From an uncultured Pseudomonadota bacterium (GTDB lineage Bacteria; Bdellovibrionota_B; Oligoflexia; Oligoflexales; CAIYRB01): a DNA stretch of 64,000 nt. Shown here piece after piece: positions 45,298 through 54,208 of the stretch (its first letter is position 1; each line of letters starts with the position of its first letter). The stretch spans positions 1 to 64,000 of the forward strand of contig CAIYRB010000084.1 of assembly GCA_903928445.1 (NCBI GenBank), read 5' to 3'. The position numbers were made by a program, and so were the translations under genes. The notes under the pieces are model-generated. The model did no database searches. It had not been told where the DNA came from and saw only the letters and a program-made list of their open reading frames with translations.

Positions 45298-46200
45298 TTA
45301 TTTGCCTATATTGGCCGCCGCAGCGACCTCGGCGGCAAAGTCTTCTTTCTTTTTCTCGATGCCTTCACCCAATTGAAAACGACCAAAGGCGGAGATTTTC
45401 AGCCCCTTCTTGACGTTATCAACATGCTTGGCCACCGTGATCTTGTCGTCTTTGATGAACGGCTGTTCCAGCAGGCAGACTTCCTTGAAGAACTTCTTCA
45501 TCTGACCAACCAAGATCTTCTCGACCAAGTCGGCCGGCTTACCTTCGTCTTCGAGCTTCTTGCGGGCGATCTCTTTTTCCTGCCCGAGCTCTTCCGCATT
45601 CACTTCGGTTTCGACCAAGAAACGTGGCGACGCCGCGGCGACGTGCATGGCGACTTCTTTACCTACTTCCAACACTTCGGGACCCTTGGCGCCTTCGAGC
45701 ACAACCAGCGTGCCGATCTTGCCACCCATGTGCGAGTAGCCAACAACCACGCCGTTGTTCGCATGAGCCACGTGAACTCGACGCACCTGCATGTTCTCGC
45801 CGATCTTGGCGATCAACTGCGTCAGATGCTCCTTGACGGTGTGCCCACCGATCTTGAGGTCCAGTAGCTCTTCTTGGTGCTTGGCCTTGTGCTTCAGCGC
45901 CAATTGCGCAATGTCGTGAGCCAACGTTTTGAACTCTTCGTTTTTACTAACGAAATCAGTTTCGCAGTTAAGCTCAACGAGAACGCCAGAGGCATGATCA
46001 GGACTGACAAACACCTCAACGAGGCCTTCAGACGCGACGCGGCCTTCCTTCTTTTGCGCGCGGGCCATGCCGTGCTCGCGCAGCCAGACGATAGCTTTAT
46101 CCAGATCGCCATCGGTTTCCGTGAGCGCCTTTTTGCACTCCATCATGCCGACGCCGGTTTTCTCTCTCAGCTCTTTGACCATCCCTGCGGTGATCGCCAT
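45298..46200 (-). CDS. tsf: elongation factor Ts
   Basis: 300 residues from ATG 46200 (GGAGGG upstream; the frame also contains a TTG two codons earlier). The UBA domain ITAGMVKELREKTGVGMMECKKALTETDGDLDKAIVWLRE, the TDFVS loop in NCETDFVSKNEEF and the core dimer domain (VHVAHANNGVVVGYSHMGGKIGTLVVLEG) identify it. EF-Ts exchanges nucleotide on EF-Tu. 26 bp after rpsB. Confidence 0.97.
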   Translation of the reverse strand: MAITAGMVKELREKTGVGMMECKKALTETDGDLDKAIVWLREHGMARAQKKEGRVASEGLVEVFVSPDHASGVLVELNCETDFVSKNEEFKTLAHDIAQLALKHKAKHQEELLDLKIGGHTVKEHLTQLIAKIGENMQVRRVHVAHANNGVVVGYSHMGGKIGTLVVLEGAKGPEVLEVGKEVAMHVAAASPRFLVETEVNAEELGQEKEIARKKLEDEGKPADLVEKILVGQMKKFFKEVCLLEQPFIKDDKITVAKHVDNVKKGLKISAFGRFQLGEGIEKKKEDFAAEVAAAANIGK

Positions 46201-46226
46201 ATCCAAACCCTCCGGCTATAAAAATC

Positions 46227-47051
46227 TTAGTGAACGGATCCGTCGCCCGACTCATCACGGTCAAATTTGCGGGCCTTCTCGACGGCGACCGTGTGTCCTT
46301 GATCGTCATGGAATTTGCCGGCCTCGACTGAACCGAACTTCTCGTCTGGCTCAGACTTGTCGCGCGAACGCTGCTTGCCAGCGATGCAGGCTTCGGCCGC
46401 GGTACGAATGAACAATTGAATCGACTTCAAGCTGTCGTCGTTGCCGGGAATCAGGAAATCGATGCCATCCGGATTAGCGTTGGTATCGGCAATGGCGACG
46501 ACTGGAATGCCAAGGCGCTTAGCCTCTGTCAGTGCGATGACTTCTTTGTGCGCATCGACCACGAACAAAGCCCTGGGTAGGCCTGGCATGTCTTTAATGC
46601 CGCCTAAGTTGCGCATCAGCTTCTCGCGCTCGCGGTGCAGACCAAGGATTTCTTTCTTGACCAGCTTCTCAAAGGTACCATCTGCTTCCATCTTTTCGAT
46701 GCGCTTCAGGTGGTGAATCGATTGACGCAGGGTGGTCAAGTTGGTCAACGTGCCACCGAGCCAGCGGTGATTGATGTAGAATTGCCCAGAGCGCGCGGCC
46801 TCTTCGGCGACAAGGTCCCGAGCCATGCGCTTAGTGCCAACAAACAGAACATGGCCGCCCTTTTGCGTGGTCTTCTCGAGGAAGTCACAGGCGCTTTTGA
46901 AAAGCCGCACGGTCTTCTGTAGGTCGATGATGTGAACGCCATTGCGCTCGCCAAAGATGTAAGGCTTCATCTTTGGATTCCAGCGACGGGCCTGGTGGCC
47001 GTAGTGGGCGCCTGCTTCCAGCAGGTCTTTCATGTTGATCGTCACGGACAT
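46227..47051 (-). CDS. rpsB: 30S ribosomal protein S2
   Basis: 274 residues. Core motifs are DLLEAGAHYGHQARRWNPKMKPYIFGERNGVHIIDLQKT, GGTLTNLTTLRQSIHHLKRIE, LPRALFVVDAHKEVIALTEAKRLGIPVVAIADTNANPDGIDFLIPGNDDSLKSI. It carries a charged C-terminal extension (KQRSRDKSEPDEKFGSVEAGKFHDDQ...) of about 40 residues beyond the usual end. AAGGAG nine bases upstream. The 5' leader is structured (see 47082-47124). Confidence 0.97.
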   Translation of the reverse strand: MSVTINMKDLLEAGAHYGHQARRWNPKMKPYIFGERNGVHIIDLQKTVRLFKSACDFLEKTTQKGGHVLFVGTKRMARDLVAEEAARSGQFYINHRWLGGTLTNLTTLRQSIHHLKRIEKMEADGTFEKLVKKEILGLHREREKLMRNLGGIKDMPGLPRALFVVDAHKEVIALTEAKRLGIPVVAIADTNANPDGIDFLIPGNDDSLKSIQLFIRTAAEACIAGKQRSRDKSEPDEKFGSVEAGKFHDDQGHTVAVEKARKFDRDESGDGSVH

Positions 47052-47081
47052 AGCTTCTTGCTCCTTCGAGGGTTGATCCTC

Positions 47082-47124
47082 GGTCAGCCAAAGTGTTGTG
47101 GCACACCCTCGATTTCGGCTGACC
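47082..47124 (-). promoter_or_regulatory. structured 5' leader of rpsB (candidate S2 autoregulatory element)
   Basis: GGTCAGCC and GGCTGACC (47082-47089/47117-47124) form an eight-pair outer stem; inside, GTGT and CACAC can pair. A second small hairpin GAGG/CCTC (47068-47081 region) lies next to the SD. Autoregulation of rpsB-tsf by S2 through its mRNA leader is known in other bacteria; that this structure does so is inference. Confidence 0.5.
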
Positions 47125-47129
47125 CGCGT

Positions 47130-47135
47130 ATTTTA
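47130..47135 (-). promoter_or_regulatory. candidate -10 element for rpsB
   Basis: TAAAAT on the minus strand. A transcript starting about seven bases on would begin at the outer stem of the rpsB leader. No good -35 was found; the best candidate is CGGACC 17 bases upstream. Confidence 0.35.
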
Positions 47136-47181
47136 AAGCTCACCGCAGATGGGTCCGCGGAAGCCTCAGTAACCTACTCGT

Positions 47182-47736
47182 CTAGTTCGGCAACTTCAAC
47201 CCTTTAAGCGCTGCAAATGGCGAGGCATCAGCGCTACCCTGGCCGTAGACCTGGCCGCTAGCAGTTGGCTCCAGACATGCTGTACAGGCATTGGTACCGG
47301 TATCCTCGGGGACCAGGCGGCTGGGCATCGCCGTCTGCACGGTATCGTTGATCAAGGTTTCCAAGTCGAGCTCATCGCCGTCCAGGTAGTAGGCGTCGAG
47401 ATCGGCAAGACTCAGATTGGTCTCCTTAGCCGCACTGTTGAAGGCAGCAGGAAAAAAGCGCACGCTTAGCGGAATGGAAAGCGGCCATGCAATAGGTCGA
47501 TCGCAACGGCTGCAGTGAACCACCGGCGCATAACACACTGTCCCTGTGACCTGTACACTTCCCGCCTCTTCCAGCAAGAGGTCGAACTCGGCCTTCAGCT
47601 GCGGCCGTTCCGAGGCCTTGCCGTGGGCATCGCTTAGATGCTCTGGGAAATCAGAATAAAGACTGGCCAACCAAGGCTCATGGCCGTCAATCCGCACATG
47701 CAGGCGTGGAGTCATATCTCTTAACTGAACCCGCAT
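47182..47736 (-). CDS. YceD/DUF177 family protein
   Basis: 184 residues. The central block GSVQVTGTVCYAPVVHCSRCDRPIAWPLSIPLSVRFFP has the typical CxRC motif, followed by acidic YYLDGDELDLETLINDTVQTAMPSRLVPE and a CTAC. YceD is linked to 23S rRNA or L32 accumulation and normally precedes rpmF. Here rpmF lies 1.6 kb away on the opposite strand, so the usual coupling is lost. AAAGG eight bases before the ATG. Confidence 0.8.
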   Translation of the reverse strand: MRVQLRDMTPRLHVRIDGHEPWLASLYSDFPEHLSDAHGKASERPQLKAEFDLLLEEAGSVQVTGTVCYAPVVHCSRCDRPIAWPLSIPLSVRFFPAAFNSAAKETNLSLADLDAYYLDGDELDLETLINDTVQTAMPSRLVPEDTGTNACTACLEPTASGQVYGQGSADASPFAALKGLKLPN

Positions 47737-48052
47737 AAAATATGCCTTTAAATTAGCGCCTTATGATGATCCAAGGGGGCCGTTGCTGCGCCTCTTATTA
47801 AACTCTTAAGGCCCCACATGCAAGGAGATTTTGCCGATCCTGATCGCCTCGGCAAGTTTGCTGGCGCCTCGACTGGCTGGCGTTTGGGCTCTTTAGCAAC
47901 TAATGGGTATTTTTGCTGGCTTCGTCCATCCGGCCAAAAGATTTCAGGCAAGATTCTAATATTCCTCATTATTTGACCGATACGCCGAGTAGCGCTGGGG
48001 CGCATGAGACCACCGGCAACTGGCTGTCGTATGGAATAAAAAGAGTCGAGAC
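47737..48052. other. intergenic region between yceD and the GYF gene
   Basis: About 316 bp between divergent genes. AT-rich around 47900-47980. An 85-codon minus-strand frame (47748-48005) has no SD and no recognisable sequence, so I do not call it. No RNA gene or clear promoter pair was found. Confidence 0.4.
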
Positions 48053-49270
48053 TTGAGCGAGCTTTGGAACATCTTTAAGGACGGGCGCCAAATCGGACCG
48101 CTGACAGCGGGCGATATACGCCGTGGTCTACGCGAAGGCGAATTCGATCCCTTTGATCTCGTCGCACGCGAGGGTTCAAACTTACGTCGTGAGCTGGTTG
48201 AAGTTGACGAGCTGTTCTTCACTAGCCAAGTAATCTACGGTAATGATGTGGCCTCGTCGACTGCCCAGATGCAGGACGACACGCAGGAGTTGTCAAAAAG
48301 CAAGGCACCGGTTTTCGGTTTTCAGCCGTCGAAGATCGGCGTGACACCAAAGTCTGCTGACCACCTCAAAACGCAGGAGCCTCGCGCCGCCTCCCCGATG
48401 CTGGGCCAAGGCCACCTGGCCTTGGCCGACCAGGGAGCCACCGCGCCATCCCTAGCGAGCTCCCCCCGCCCCATACCGGTGCGAAGGCAGCGCAATCCAA
48501 AGCACTTTCTCTTGATGAATAGCGTCGGCAGAGTGCTCGGTCCCATGAGCGCGACTGAGGTCCAGTCACTGTACTTTCGCGGAGTGCTTGCCAATGATGT
48601 CGTTGTCATGCGGCCTGGCTCGGAGGCGAAGATAAAACTGAGCCGGTTCATATCGGTATTATCAGGCAATCGCAGCTCTAAGGCCCAGATGCAAGGAGCG
48701 CATCCAGTCTCTGGGATCCAGGGACTCCTCGGACCGAATCGACAGCGGATGATTTTCAGCACCAGCCCCTTTGGCTTGCAGCCAATGGTTGCGATGGCAC
48801 TGATCGCCGCGTTCACGCTGTTTCTCGCCTCCGGCCTACTGCTGATTGAGCACAAAACTGGCAAGCTTTCAGCTCTTGCCGATAAAATGACCCATCGCTC
48901 AACGACCGCTACTCCTGTCGGTAAGACCGGCAACCAAAATACACGCCGTAAGCCCCCTACAAAGACCGCTTCGCAGCCGCTGCCAGAGGCCAACCAAGGC
49001 ATGCCTGCGCCACCACCAACCAATCCATCCGCCGCCCCCCCGGGTTCGGCTGCCGAGACACAAGCGGCAGTACAGGCAGCGTTTATTGCGGCAGATGGGC
49101 CCGCCGCCGTGACGCCTGAACCAGTAGTCCCAGCGGCCGAGGCCAAGCCCAGGACAAAAACACATAAGAACAAGCTCCATGTGCGGCAGCGACCCGCAGC
49201 AAAATCGCGCGTGCATGCGCGGTGGCAGGATGCAAAGCCTAAGTCTGATGCTTTGCCCAGGGGCAACTAA
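48053..49270 (+). CDS. membrane-anchored GYF_2-domain protein
   Basis: 405 residues, start TTG 48053 (no nearby ATG in frame, so the start is uncertain). Two GYF_2-like modules occur: residues 3-55 (LWNIFKDGRQIGPLTAGDIRRGLREGEFDPFDLVAREG) and about 145-200 (FLLMNSVGRVLGPMSATEVQSLYFRGVLANDVVVMRPG). One TM helix lies at about 242-265 (MVAMALIAAFTLFLASGLLLIEH). The C-terminal 130 residues are Pro/Ala/Thr-rich then basic, likely periplasmic or disordered. The protein probably binds Pro-rich partners on the cytoplasmic side. Confidence 0.75.
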   Translation: MSELWNIFKDGRQIGPLTAGDIRRGLREGEFDPFDLVAREGSNLRRELVEVDELFFTSQVIYGNDVASSTAQMQDDTQELSKSKAPVFGFQPSKIGVTPKSADHLKTQEPRAASPMLGQGHLALADQGATAPSLASSPRPIPVRRQRNPKHFLLMNSVGRVLGPMSATEVQSLYFRGVLANDVVVMRPGSEAKIKLSRFISVLSGNRSSKAQMQGAHPVSGIQGLLGPNRQRMIFSTSPFGLQPMVAMALIAAFTLFLASGLLLIEHKTGKLSALADKMTHRSTTATPVGKTGNQNTRRKPPTKTASQPLPEANQGMPAPPPTNPSAAPPGSAAETQAAVQAAFIAADGPAAVTPEPVVPAAEAKPRTKTHKNKLHVRQRPAAKSRVHARWQDAKPKSDALPRGN

Positions 49271-49371
49271 TCGACGACATGGAAAGCTGTCTCTCGGGAC
49301 TTGCCTTTCTCGAACAGAGCCGCTATGAACGGGACTCGATTTTTCGTTTCCGACTATTTGGAGTTAGGGCG

Positions 49372-49590
49372 ATGGCTGTTCCAAAGTTTCGCATCTCGGC
49401 ATCTAAGCGCGACATGCGCCGTTCGCACCACGCGCTTGTAGCGCGTAGCATGGCTTACTGCTCCTCTTGCGGCGAGGCCAAGCTCTCGCACACAGTTTGC
49501 AAGAACTGCGGTAGCTACAATGGCAAGGTTGTGATGCAGCCTAAGTCCAAGGGTGATTTCGGCGGCGAGGACTTCAACGTCGAGGGCTAA
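49372..49590 (+). CDS. rpmF: 50S ribosomal protein L32
   Basis: 72 residues from ATG 49372 (GGAG eight bases upstream; the frame extends 31 codons further without support). MAVPKFRISASKRDMRRSHHAL is the L32 N-terminus and the zinc ribbon C-SSC-GEAKLSHTV-CKNC has all four cysteines. The C-terminus is about a dozen residues longer than usual. fabD follows after five bases; plsX and fabH, which usually lie between, are absent. Confidence 0.95.
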   Translation: MAVPKFRISASKRDMRRSHHALVARSMAYCSSCGEAKLSHTVCKNCGSYNGKVVMQPKSKGDFGGEDFNVEG

Positions 49591-49595
49591 GAGTT

Positions 49596-50537
49596 ATGGC
49601 CTCAGCGTTTAAGCTCCTAGCAATGTTTCCCGGGCAAGGCTCGCAATATGTCGGCATGGCCCGGGCTTTGCTGTCAGAATTTCCGTCTTCACGCTCCCTT
49701 TTCGAAGAAGCAGAAGATGCGGCCAAGTTAAATATTCGCAAGCTTTGCCTCGATGGCCCCGAGGACGAGCTTAAGCTCACCGCCAATACCCAGCCCTGTA
49801 TCCTTACAGTTAGCGTGGCGATGTGGCGAGTCCTCGTCAATGAAACCGGCCTCGTCCCGACGATGTTCGCAGGCCACAGTCTTGGCGAGTATTCAGCGGT
49901 GGTTGCGGCCGGGGTATTGCCGTTTAGTCGTGCGGTCGCCTTGGTGCGGCGACGCGGCGAGGCGATGCAGGAAGCCGTACCGGCGGGTTTAGGCGCCATG
50001 GCCGCAGTATTGAACATGGCGGCCGAAGACCTAGAGGCACGCTGCCGTGATCTTTCCCGCAAGGACTCTGTGGTCGAGGTTGCAAACTACAACTCGCCGC
50101 AACAGTTGGTCGTCGCTGGCCATCAGACCGCGGTCGATCGCCTATGCAAGGTCCTCGAGGCGGAGAGGATTCGCTTTGTATCGCTGCCGGTGAGCGCACC
50201 GTTTCACTCCTCGCTCATGGGGCCGGCGCGGGACGTCATGGCGCCGTTGCTGGAAGATTCTTGCTTCACGAAGACCAAAGCGAAAATCATACCGAACCTG
50301 ACCGCCAACGTGGTCGATGAGTATGGTCCGCAATTTTTGATCGAGCAGATCAATAGCCCAGTGCGCTGGACCCAGACGATGTCGGCCGCTAGTGAGCATG
50401 GTTGCGAGCTCTATCTTGAAGTGGGCCCAGGCAAAGTTTTGGCTGGATTGGCGCGCCGGTGCTTGGCGAAAGAGGCAAAAATCCTCGGAACCGACGACCT
50501 TAAGCTGGGTATCAAAGGTATCCAGGACCTGATGTAG
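49596..50537 (+). CDS. fabD: malonyl-CoA:ACP transacylase
   Basis: 313 residues. FPGQGSQYVGM near the start, the nucleophile Ser in GHSLGEYSAVVAAG, Arg in VRRRGEAMQ, and the catalytic His in PVSAPFHSSLM complete the FabD active site. It charges ACP with malonate for fatty-acid synthesis. It is five bases downstream of rpmF. A possible weak terminator follows (GAGGC/GCCTC, 50540-50579, with an inner CCCG/CGGG stem). Confidence 0.95.
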   Translation: MASAFKLLAMFPGQGSQYVGMARALLSEFPSSRSLFEEAEDAAKLNIRKLCLDGPEDELKLTANTQPCILTVSVAMWRVLVNETGLVPTMFAGHSLGEYSAVVAAGVLPFSRAVALVRRRGEAMQEAVPAGLGAMAAVLNMAAEDLEARCRDLSRKDSVVEVANYNSPQQLVVAGHQTAVDRLCKVLEAERIRFVSLPVSAPFHSSLMGPARDVMAPLLEDSCFTKTKAKIIPNLTANVVDEYGPQFLIEQINSPVRWTQTMSAASEHGCELYLEVGPGKVLAGLARRCLAKEAKILGTDDLKLGIKGIQDLM

Positions 50538-50731
50538 GCGAGGCCGCCTTACCCGGTGAGTTCTAGTCGGGATCGCCTCATTTTGCCAGGTGTTCGCTTT
50601 TTCTGACGGCACAACCCTCCGTACTCTAAGGGTAATCACGAAAGTGCTCAGACTTCTGGCCGCAATAGCCGAACCATGTTTTAAGGTCGGAATTGCCATG
50701 ATTGAAGGCTCAGGACCGGGGAGGATTGCAC

Positions 50732-51211
50732 ATGGGTTTGTTTTCATTGAAGAGGGAAAAGAAGGGTGATCGCGAGATCCTTCGCCTTGAAGGTGCGATC
50801 ACCGGCGATGCTGGCTTGGAGTTCATCAAGCTGTATGACGGAATCAGCCCTAAATGCACGTTCAACTTTCGCAACGTGATCAGCATCAACAGCCAGGGTT
50901 TGCAGGTCTGGACGATGTTTTTGCGCGATTTCGTCAACGACCACGAGGTGCAACTTGAAGAGTGTCCTCCCGTCATCGTCAGCCAAATGAATATGCTGCC
51001 TAGCTTTGTACAACAGGCAAAAGTAACGTCGATCTACGTCCCTTATTTTTGCGAGGCATGCAATAAGGTCAACTCGCTTATTATGGAAGCTCGCCAGTTC
51101 CCCAAAGGCGACCAAGAAATGAAGCCACCAGCCTGCCCGACCTGCAAGGGCGAGCAGGAGCTTGACGACTTCGACTACTTCTACTTTCTTAGCTACCTTA
51201 ATGACCGGTAG
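50732..51211 (+). CDS. STAS-like domain plus C-terminal zinc-ribbon protein
   Basis: About 159 residues from ATG 50732 (GGGGAGGAT upstream; frame extension to 50702 unlikely). Residues 5-100 look like a STAS/anti-sigma-antagonist fold: REILRLEGAITGDAGLEFIKLYDG, KCTFNFRNVISINSQGLQVWTMFL, with the INSQGLQVW loop where SpoIIAA-type proteins have DSSGLG. Residues 118-150 carry CEAC and CPTC, a zinc-ribbon pair. This combination is unusual. Role is unknown; a partner-switching regulator is possible. 188 bp downstream of fabD. Confidence 0.7.
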   Translation: MGLFSLKREKKGDREILRLEGAITGDAGLEFIKLYDGISPKCTFNFRNVISINSQGLQVWTMFLRDFVNDHEVQLEECPPVIVSQMNMLPSFVQQAKVTSIYVPYFCEACNKVNSLIMEARQFPKGDQEMKPPACPTCKGEQELDDFDYFYFLSYLNDR

Positions 51212-51243
51212 CCGCTCGACCCGTCAGGGACCCGTCCAAGGTC

Positions 51244-52704
51244 TCAATGCGACTTATCTGCATCATCCGCGCTTGGGATTGGTTTTGCTTCCACGGGTGG
51301 TTCAGGCGGAGCACCCTTGAGGTTCTTCTTGATGAGTTCAAGGGCCCATTCGTCCTTGAACTGATTACGTCCGTAAATGACGCCAACGCGCAGATCGGTG
51401 AGCCAAGTATTTGCCAGACGCTTGACGTCAGCCGGTGTCACCTTATCCAACTGTCTCGGCAACTCATAGTATTGATTCGGGTCACCGTAGAAGAACCAAG
51501 CATTGGATAGAGCCGCCGCCAACGACGAGTGCGTCTCCTGACTGAGGTAATAGTTTGTGGCGAACCCGTGTTTGTACTCCACGAGCTCTTCGTCGCTATA
51601 GTTTTTGGCACGAAAACTCTGCAGCACGTCATTGATTGCGGCCAAGGTCTCTTGCGGCTTGGACGTCGACGCGCTGATGACACCAATGCCCAGAGAATAT
51701 TCAATGACGTAAGAGTGTACGGCGTAGGACAGCGACCGCTTCGTGCGAATCTCCTCGCCCAGCTCCTCGCTTAGCATCTCGTAGACTAAACGCATGGCAA
51801 TGCTGTCCTTATCGTGGACAGACGGTGCGTTAAGCTTGATGCGTATGTAGGCCGTAGGTAAATTACGACTATCGAACTGAAAGGCGCGCGTATCGTCAAA
51901 AGTCGGCGCCACGGCAACCACGTTTGTCCGTTTAGCTGCCTTGATACCACCAAAGGCCTTATTTAAATCGGCGATGACCTTGGCCGCGGGTATCGAGGTC
52001 ACCACGACGATGCTCATGCCATCTGCATTGATAGCCGTCTTATGGTATGCCAGCAGATCGTTGCGATCCAGGTGCTGCAGCTCCTTGATAGCCTCATCGT
52101 GATTGAGACGATAAGGATGCCCGACGGGATAAAAAATCTGGTTGATGATTTCGTTTACATAAGTACCAGGATCGCTCGGGATGTCTATAAGCGTCGCGAC
52201 CAATCGGTCTTTAGTTAGACGGGTGTCTTCCGCAGTGATCGCCGGCTTGGTGACGATCGCAGCAAATAGGGGTAGAGCCTTATTCCAGTAGTCGTTAAGC
52301 GTGCCAAGGGCACATATAGAGTACTCGATCCCGCCGGAACAGCCGATTTCTAGACCATACTTTTCGCTCGTGGTATTCACCGCGGCTTTGGGGTAGCCGG
52401 TGGCGGCCATAGGCATCACCGACCACAGCCATTCATTGAGAGCTTTGCGTCCTGGCGGCAAATCCTTTAGACCGGTGCCAAAGGTAATATTTACCTGCAG
52501 GATATCTGAATTGGGGATCTCTCGAACGATGACCGGAATGCCATTTTTCAACCGATGAACGGAAGTCAGCTGCCTTTGGAGCTGTATGGTCGCGTCGCTA
52601 ACCAACTCAACTTTAGGGCTAGGTGCTTGTTGACCAAAGGCGACAGCCGGCAGGGCTAAGCCCACCAGGATCGCTAGCTTGACCGCATGACGTAACACCA
52701 TCAT
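51244..52704 (-). CDS. M16 family peptidase-like protein, non-catalytic subunit
   Basis: 486 residues with a signal peptide ending PAVAFG-QQAP. Two M16 beta-lobe repeats follow (TSVHRLKNGIPVIVREIPNSDILQVNITFGTG; later NLPTAYIRIKLNAPSVHDKDSIAMRLV). The HxxEH zinc motif is missing at the expected place (KALNEWLWSVMPMAAT), so it is probably the inactive partner of the following gene product, as in MPP- or PqqL-type heteromers. ATG 52704 is chosen by AAGGAG five bases upstream. 22 bp after the catalytic subunit gene. Confidence 0.85.
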   Translation of the reverse strand: MMVLRHAVKLAILVGLALPAVAFGQQAPSPKVELVSDATIQLQRQLTSVHRLKNGIPVIVREIPNSDILQVNITFGTGLKDLPPGRKALNEWLWSVMPMAATGYPKAAVNTTSEKYGLEIGCSGGIEYSICALGTLNDYWNKALPLFAAIVTKPAITAEDTRLTKDRLVATLIDIPSDPGTYVNEIINQIFYPVGHPYRLNHDEAIKELQHLDRNDLLAYHKTAINADGMSIVVVTSIPAAKVIADLNKAFGGIKAAKRTNVVAVAPTFDDTRAFQFDSRNLPTAYIRIKLNAPSVHDKDSIAMRLVYEMLSEELGEEIRTKRSLSYAVHSYVIEYSLGIGVISASTSKPQETLAAINDVLQSFRAKNYSDEELVEYKHGFATNYYLSQETHSSLAAALSNAWFFYGDPNQYYELPRQLDKVTPADVKRLANTWLTDLRVGVIYGRNQFKDEWALELIKKNLKGAPPEPPVEAKPIPSADDADKSH

Positions 52705-52726
52705 CAAGGCTCCTTAGGCTGTGGGT

Positions 52727-54172
52727 TTAACCTGGATTTGGGATGCTAACAGGCGTAGGGGACTCCGGCTGGCCACTGCTTTCGTCTTTGCTTTGATAGT
52801 CTTTCAGGAATTTACTAACGAGCGCCGCAGAGGTGTCGTGAAGCCCGACCTTGGCGGCATCTTCTGGCGATAGCAGGATACCATCGAGGTGCGGCTTTCC
52901 GACCAGCCATTTCGTCGCAGCAGCCTGAACATCGCTAAGGGTCACCTTAGCGATCATCGGAAGGTAGCCCTCCCTGTAGTCAAGACCCGTAACAGCCCAC
53001 CAGAAAGCCATCTCCTTGATAAACTCTGTTGGCTGGTTTAGCTCGTGCTTTTGGGCAATCAGCATTTTTCGTTGGACATCCTCGAGCTGGGTCGCCGTGA
53101 AATACCCAGGCCTGGCCCACTTCGGGATCTCGTCAAGTAACAGCTTTTGCACCTGCAGGGCTTGTTTTGGTTCGGTCGTCGCTGAAACCTCGATTTCACC
53201 AGCCTGAGATTGTGTGTAATAACCGAGCGAAGCTTCATAGGTTAGACCAGAATCGATAAACTTCTTATAAAACGTTCCTGATCGGTGTTGCAAAAGGTGG
53301 ACTAGGACATCTAAAGCGTAGGTGTCTTTGGGCTGAGTGCGGGCTTTTGGGCCATAAAAGACACTTTCCACATGCGCGTTTTGCACGTTTGGCCGCGTCA
53401 TGATGAAGCTGGTTGTTGCCGGAAAGGTCGGGAAAGGTTTGGGTTTTAAGGCCGTCCATGCGGGTGGGTTTTTCCAGGCGGTGAAGTATTGTTTGACGAT
53501 CCGCTTTAGCTGATCCGGGGTGAAGTCGCCGGCCACCAGGAGGGCGCAATTGGATGGGACAAAGACCTGATCACGAATCGTCAGGAGTTGATCGCGAGTT
53601 GCCTTCTCAATGATGGGACGAAGGCCAAGTGGATCGCGCTGATGCTGCTGATCGCCGTAGATCATGCTGCGTTGGAGGTTTGCGTAGTCAAACGAAGGTT
53701 GTGCTGCGTTACGCTCGTATTCGTTGAGGACCACGCGACGCTCGCGTTCAAGTTCCTTCTGCTCTAACAGCGGCGTTGAGATCGCGTCAGCCATGAACTG
53801 TAAGCCATCTTGTAGAAATGCCGATGGCAAAGTGAAGAAATAGCGCACCTTCTCCGCAGCCGTATCTCCATTGTAACTAATACCAAGCTGTCGAATGCGG
53901 CGGTTGAATGCCTCTTGATCGGGCAGCCGTGCGTTGCCTTTAAAGAACATGTGCTCCCAAAGGTGAGTCAGACCATTGCTGTCTGGCGTTTCAGTCATAG
54001 CGCCGGCCTTGGCGGCGAGGACGATCGTCACCAGCGGGACTTTATGCGACTCCATCGCAATGACTGTAAGGCCGTTGTCGAGTGTCTCGGTAAAGTAGGG
54101 CTTAGGCTGCTCAACGGCGCTAGCCGGAACGCTAAACCACAAGAGCAACGGACAGATCCATCGGCGCAGCAT
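52727..54172 (-). CDS. M16 family zinc peptidase, catalytic subunit
   Basis: About 481 residues. The signal peptide ends PASA-VEQ. The inverted zinc motif H70-LW-E73-H74 (GLTHLWEHMFFKG) with downstream EREVVLNEYERN-like ERRVVLNEYERN is complete. It is a pitrilysin/insulysin-type periplasmic or surface peptidase, expected to pair with the HxxEH-less homologue encoded next. ATG 54172 has ACGGAG eight bases upstream; the frame extends to 54193 without SD. 36 bp after the Fe-S oxidoreductase gene. Confidence 0.88.
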   Translation of the reverse strand: MLRRWICPLLLWFSVPASAVEQPKPYFTETLDNGLTVIAMESHKVPLVTIVLAAKAGAMTETPDSNGLTHLWEHMFFKGNARLPDQEAFNRRIRQLGISYNGDTAAEKVRYFFTLPSAFLQDGLQFMADAISTPLLEQKELERERRVVLNEYERNAAQPSFDYANLQRSMIYGDQQHQRDPLGLRPIIEKATRDQLLTIRDQVFVPSNCALLVAGDFTPDQLKRIVKQYFTAWKNPPAWTALKPKPFPTFPATTSFIMTRPNVQNAHVESVFYGPKARTQPKDTYALDVLVHLLQHRSGTFYKKFIDSGLTYEASLGYYTQSQAGEIEVSATTEPKQALQVQKLLLDEIPKWARPGYFTATQLEDVQRKMLIAQKHELNQPTEFIKEMAFWWAVTGLDYREGYLPMIAKVTLSDVQAAATKWLVGKPHLDGILLSPEDAAKVGLHDTSAALVSKFLKDYQSKDESSGQPESPTPVSIPNPG

Positions 54173-54208
54173 AGGCGTCTCCGTAACATGCAAAGGAGGA
54201 ATAGGTTC

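Noticed and set aside
47748-48005. 85-codon minus-strand frame in the yceD/GYF gap
   Set aside because: No SD, odd composition (Arg/Pro/Ser), no similarity recognised.
48322-49266. 314-codon minus-strand frame opposite the GYF gene
   Set aside because: Cys/Gly/Ser-rich antisense of a Pro/Ala-rich coding tail; no SD or motif. The plus-strand frame has recognisable GYF modules and a TM helix.
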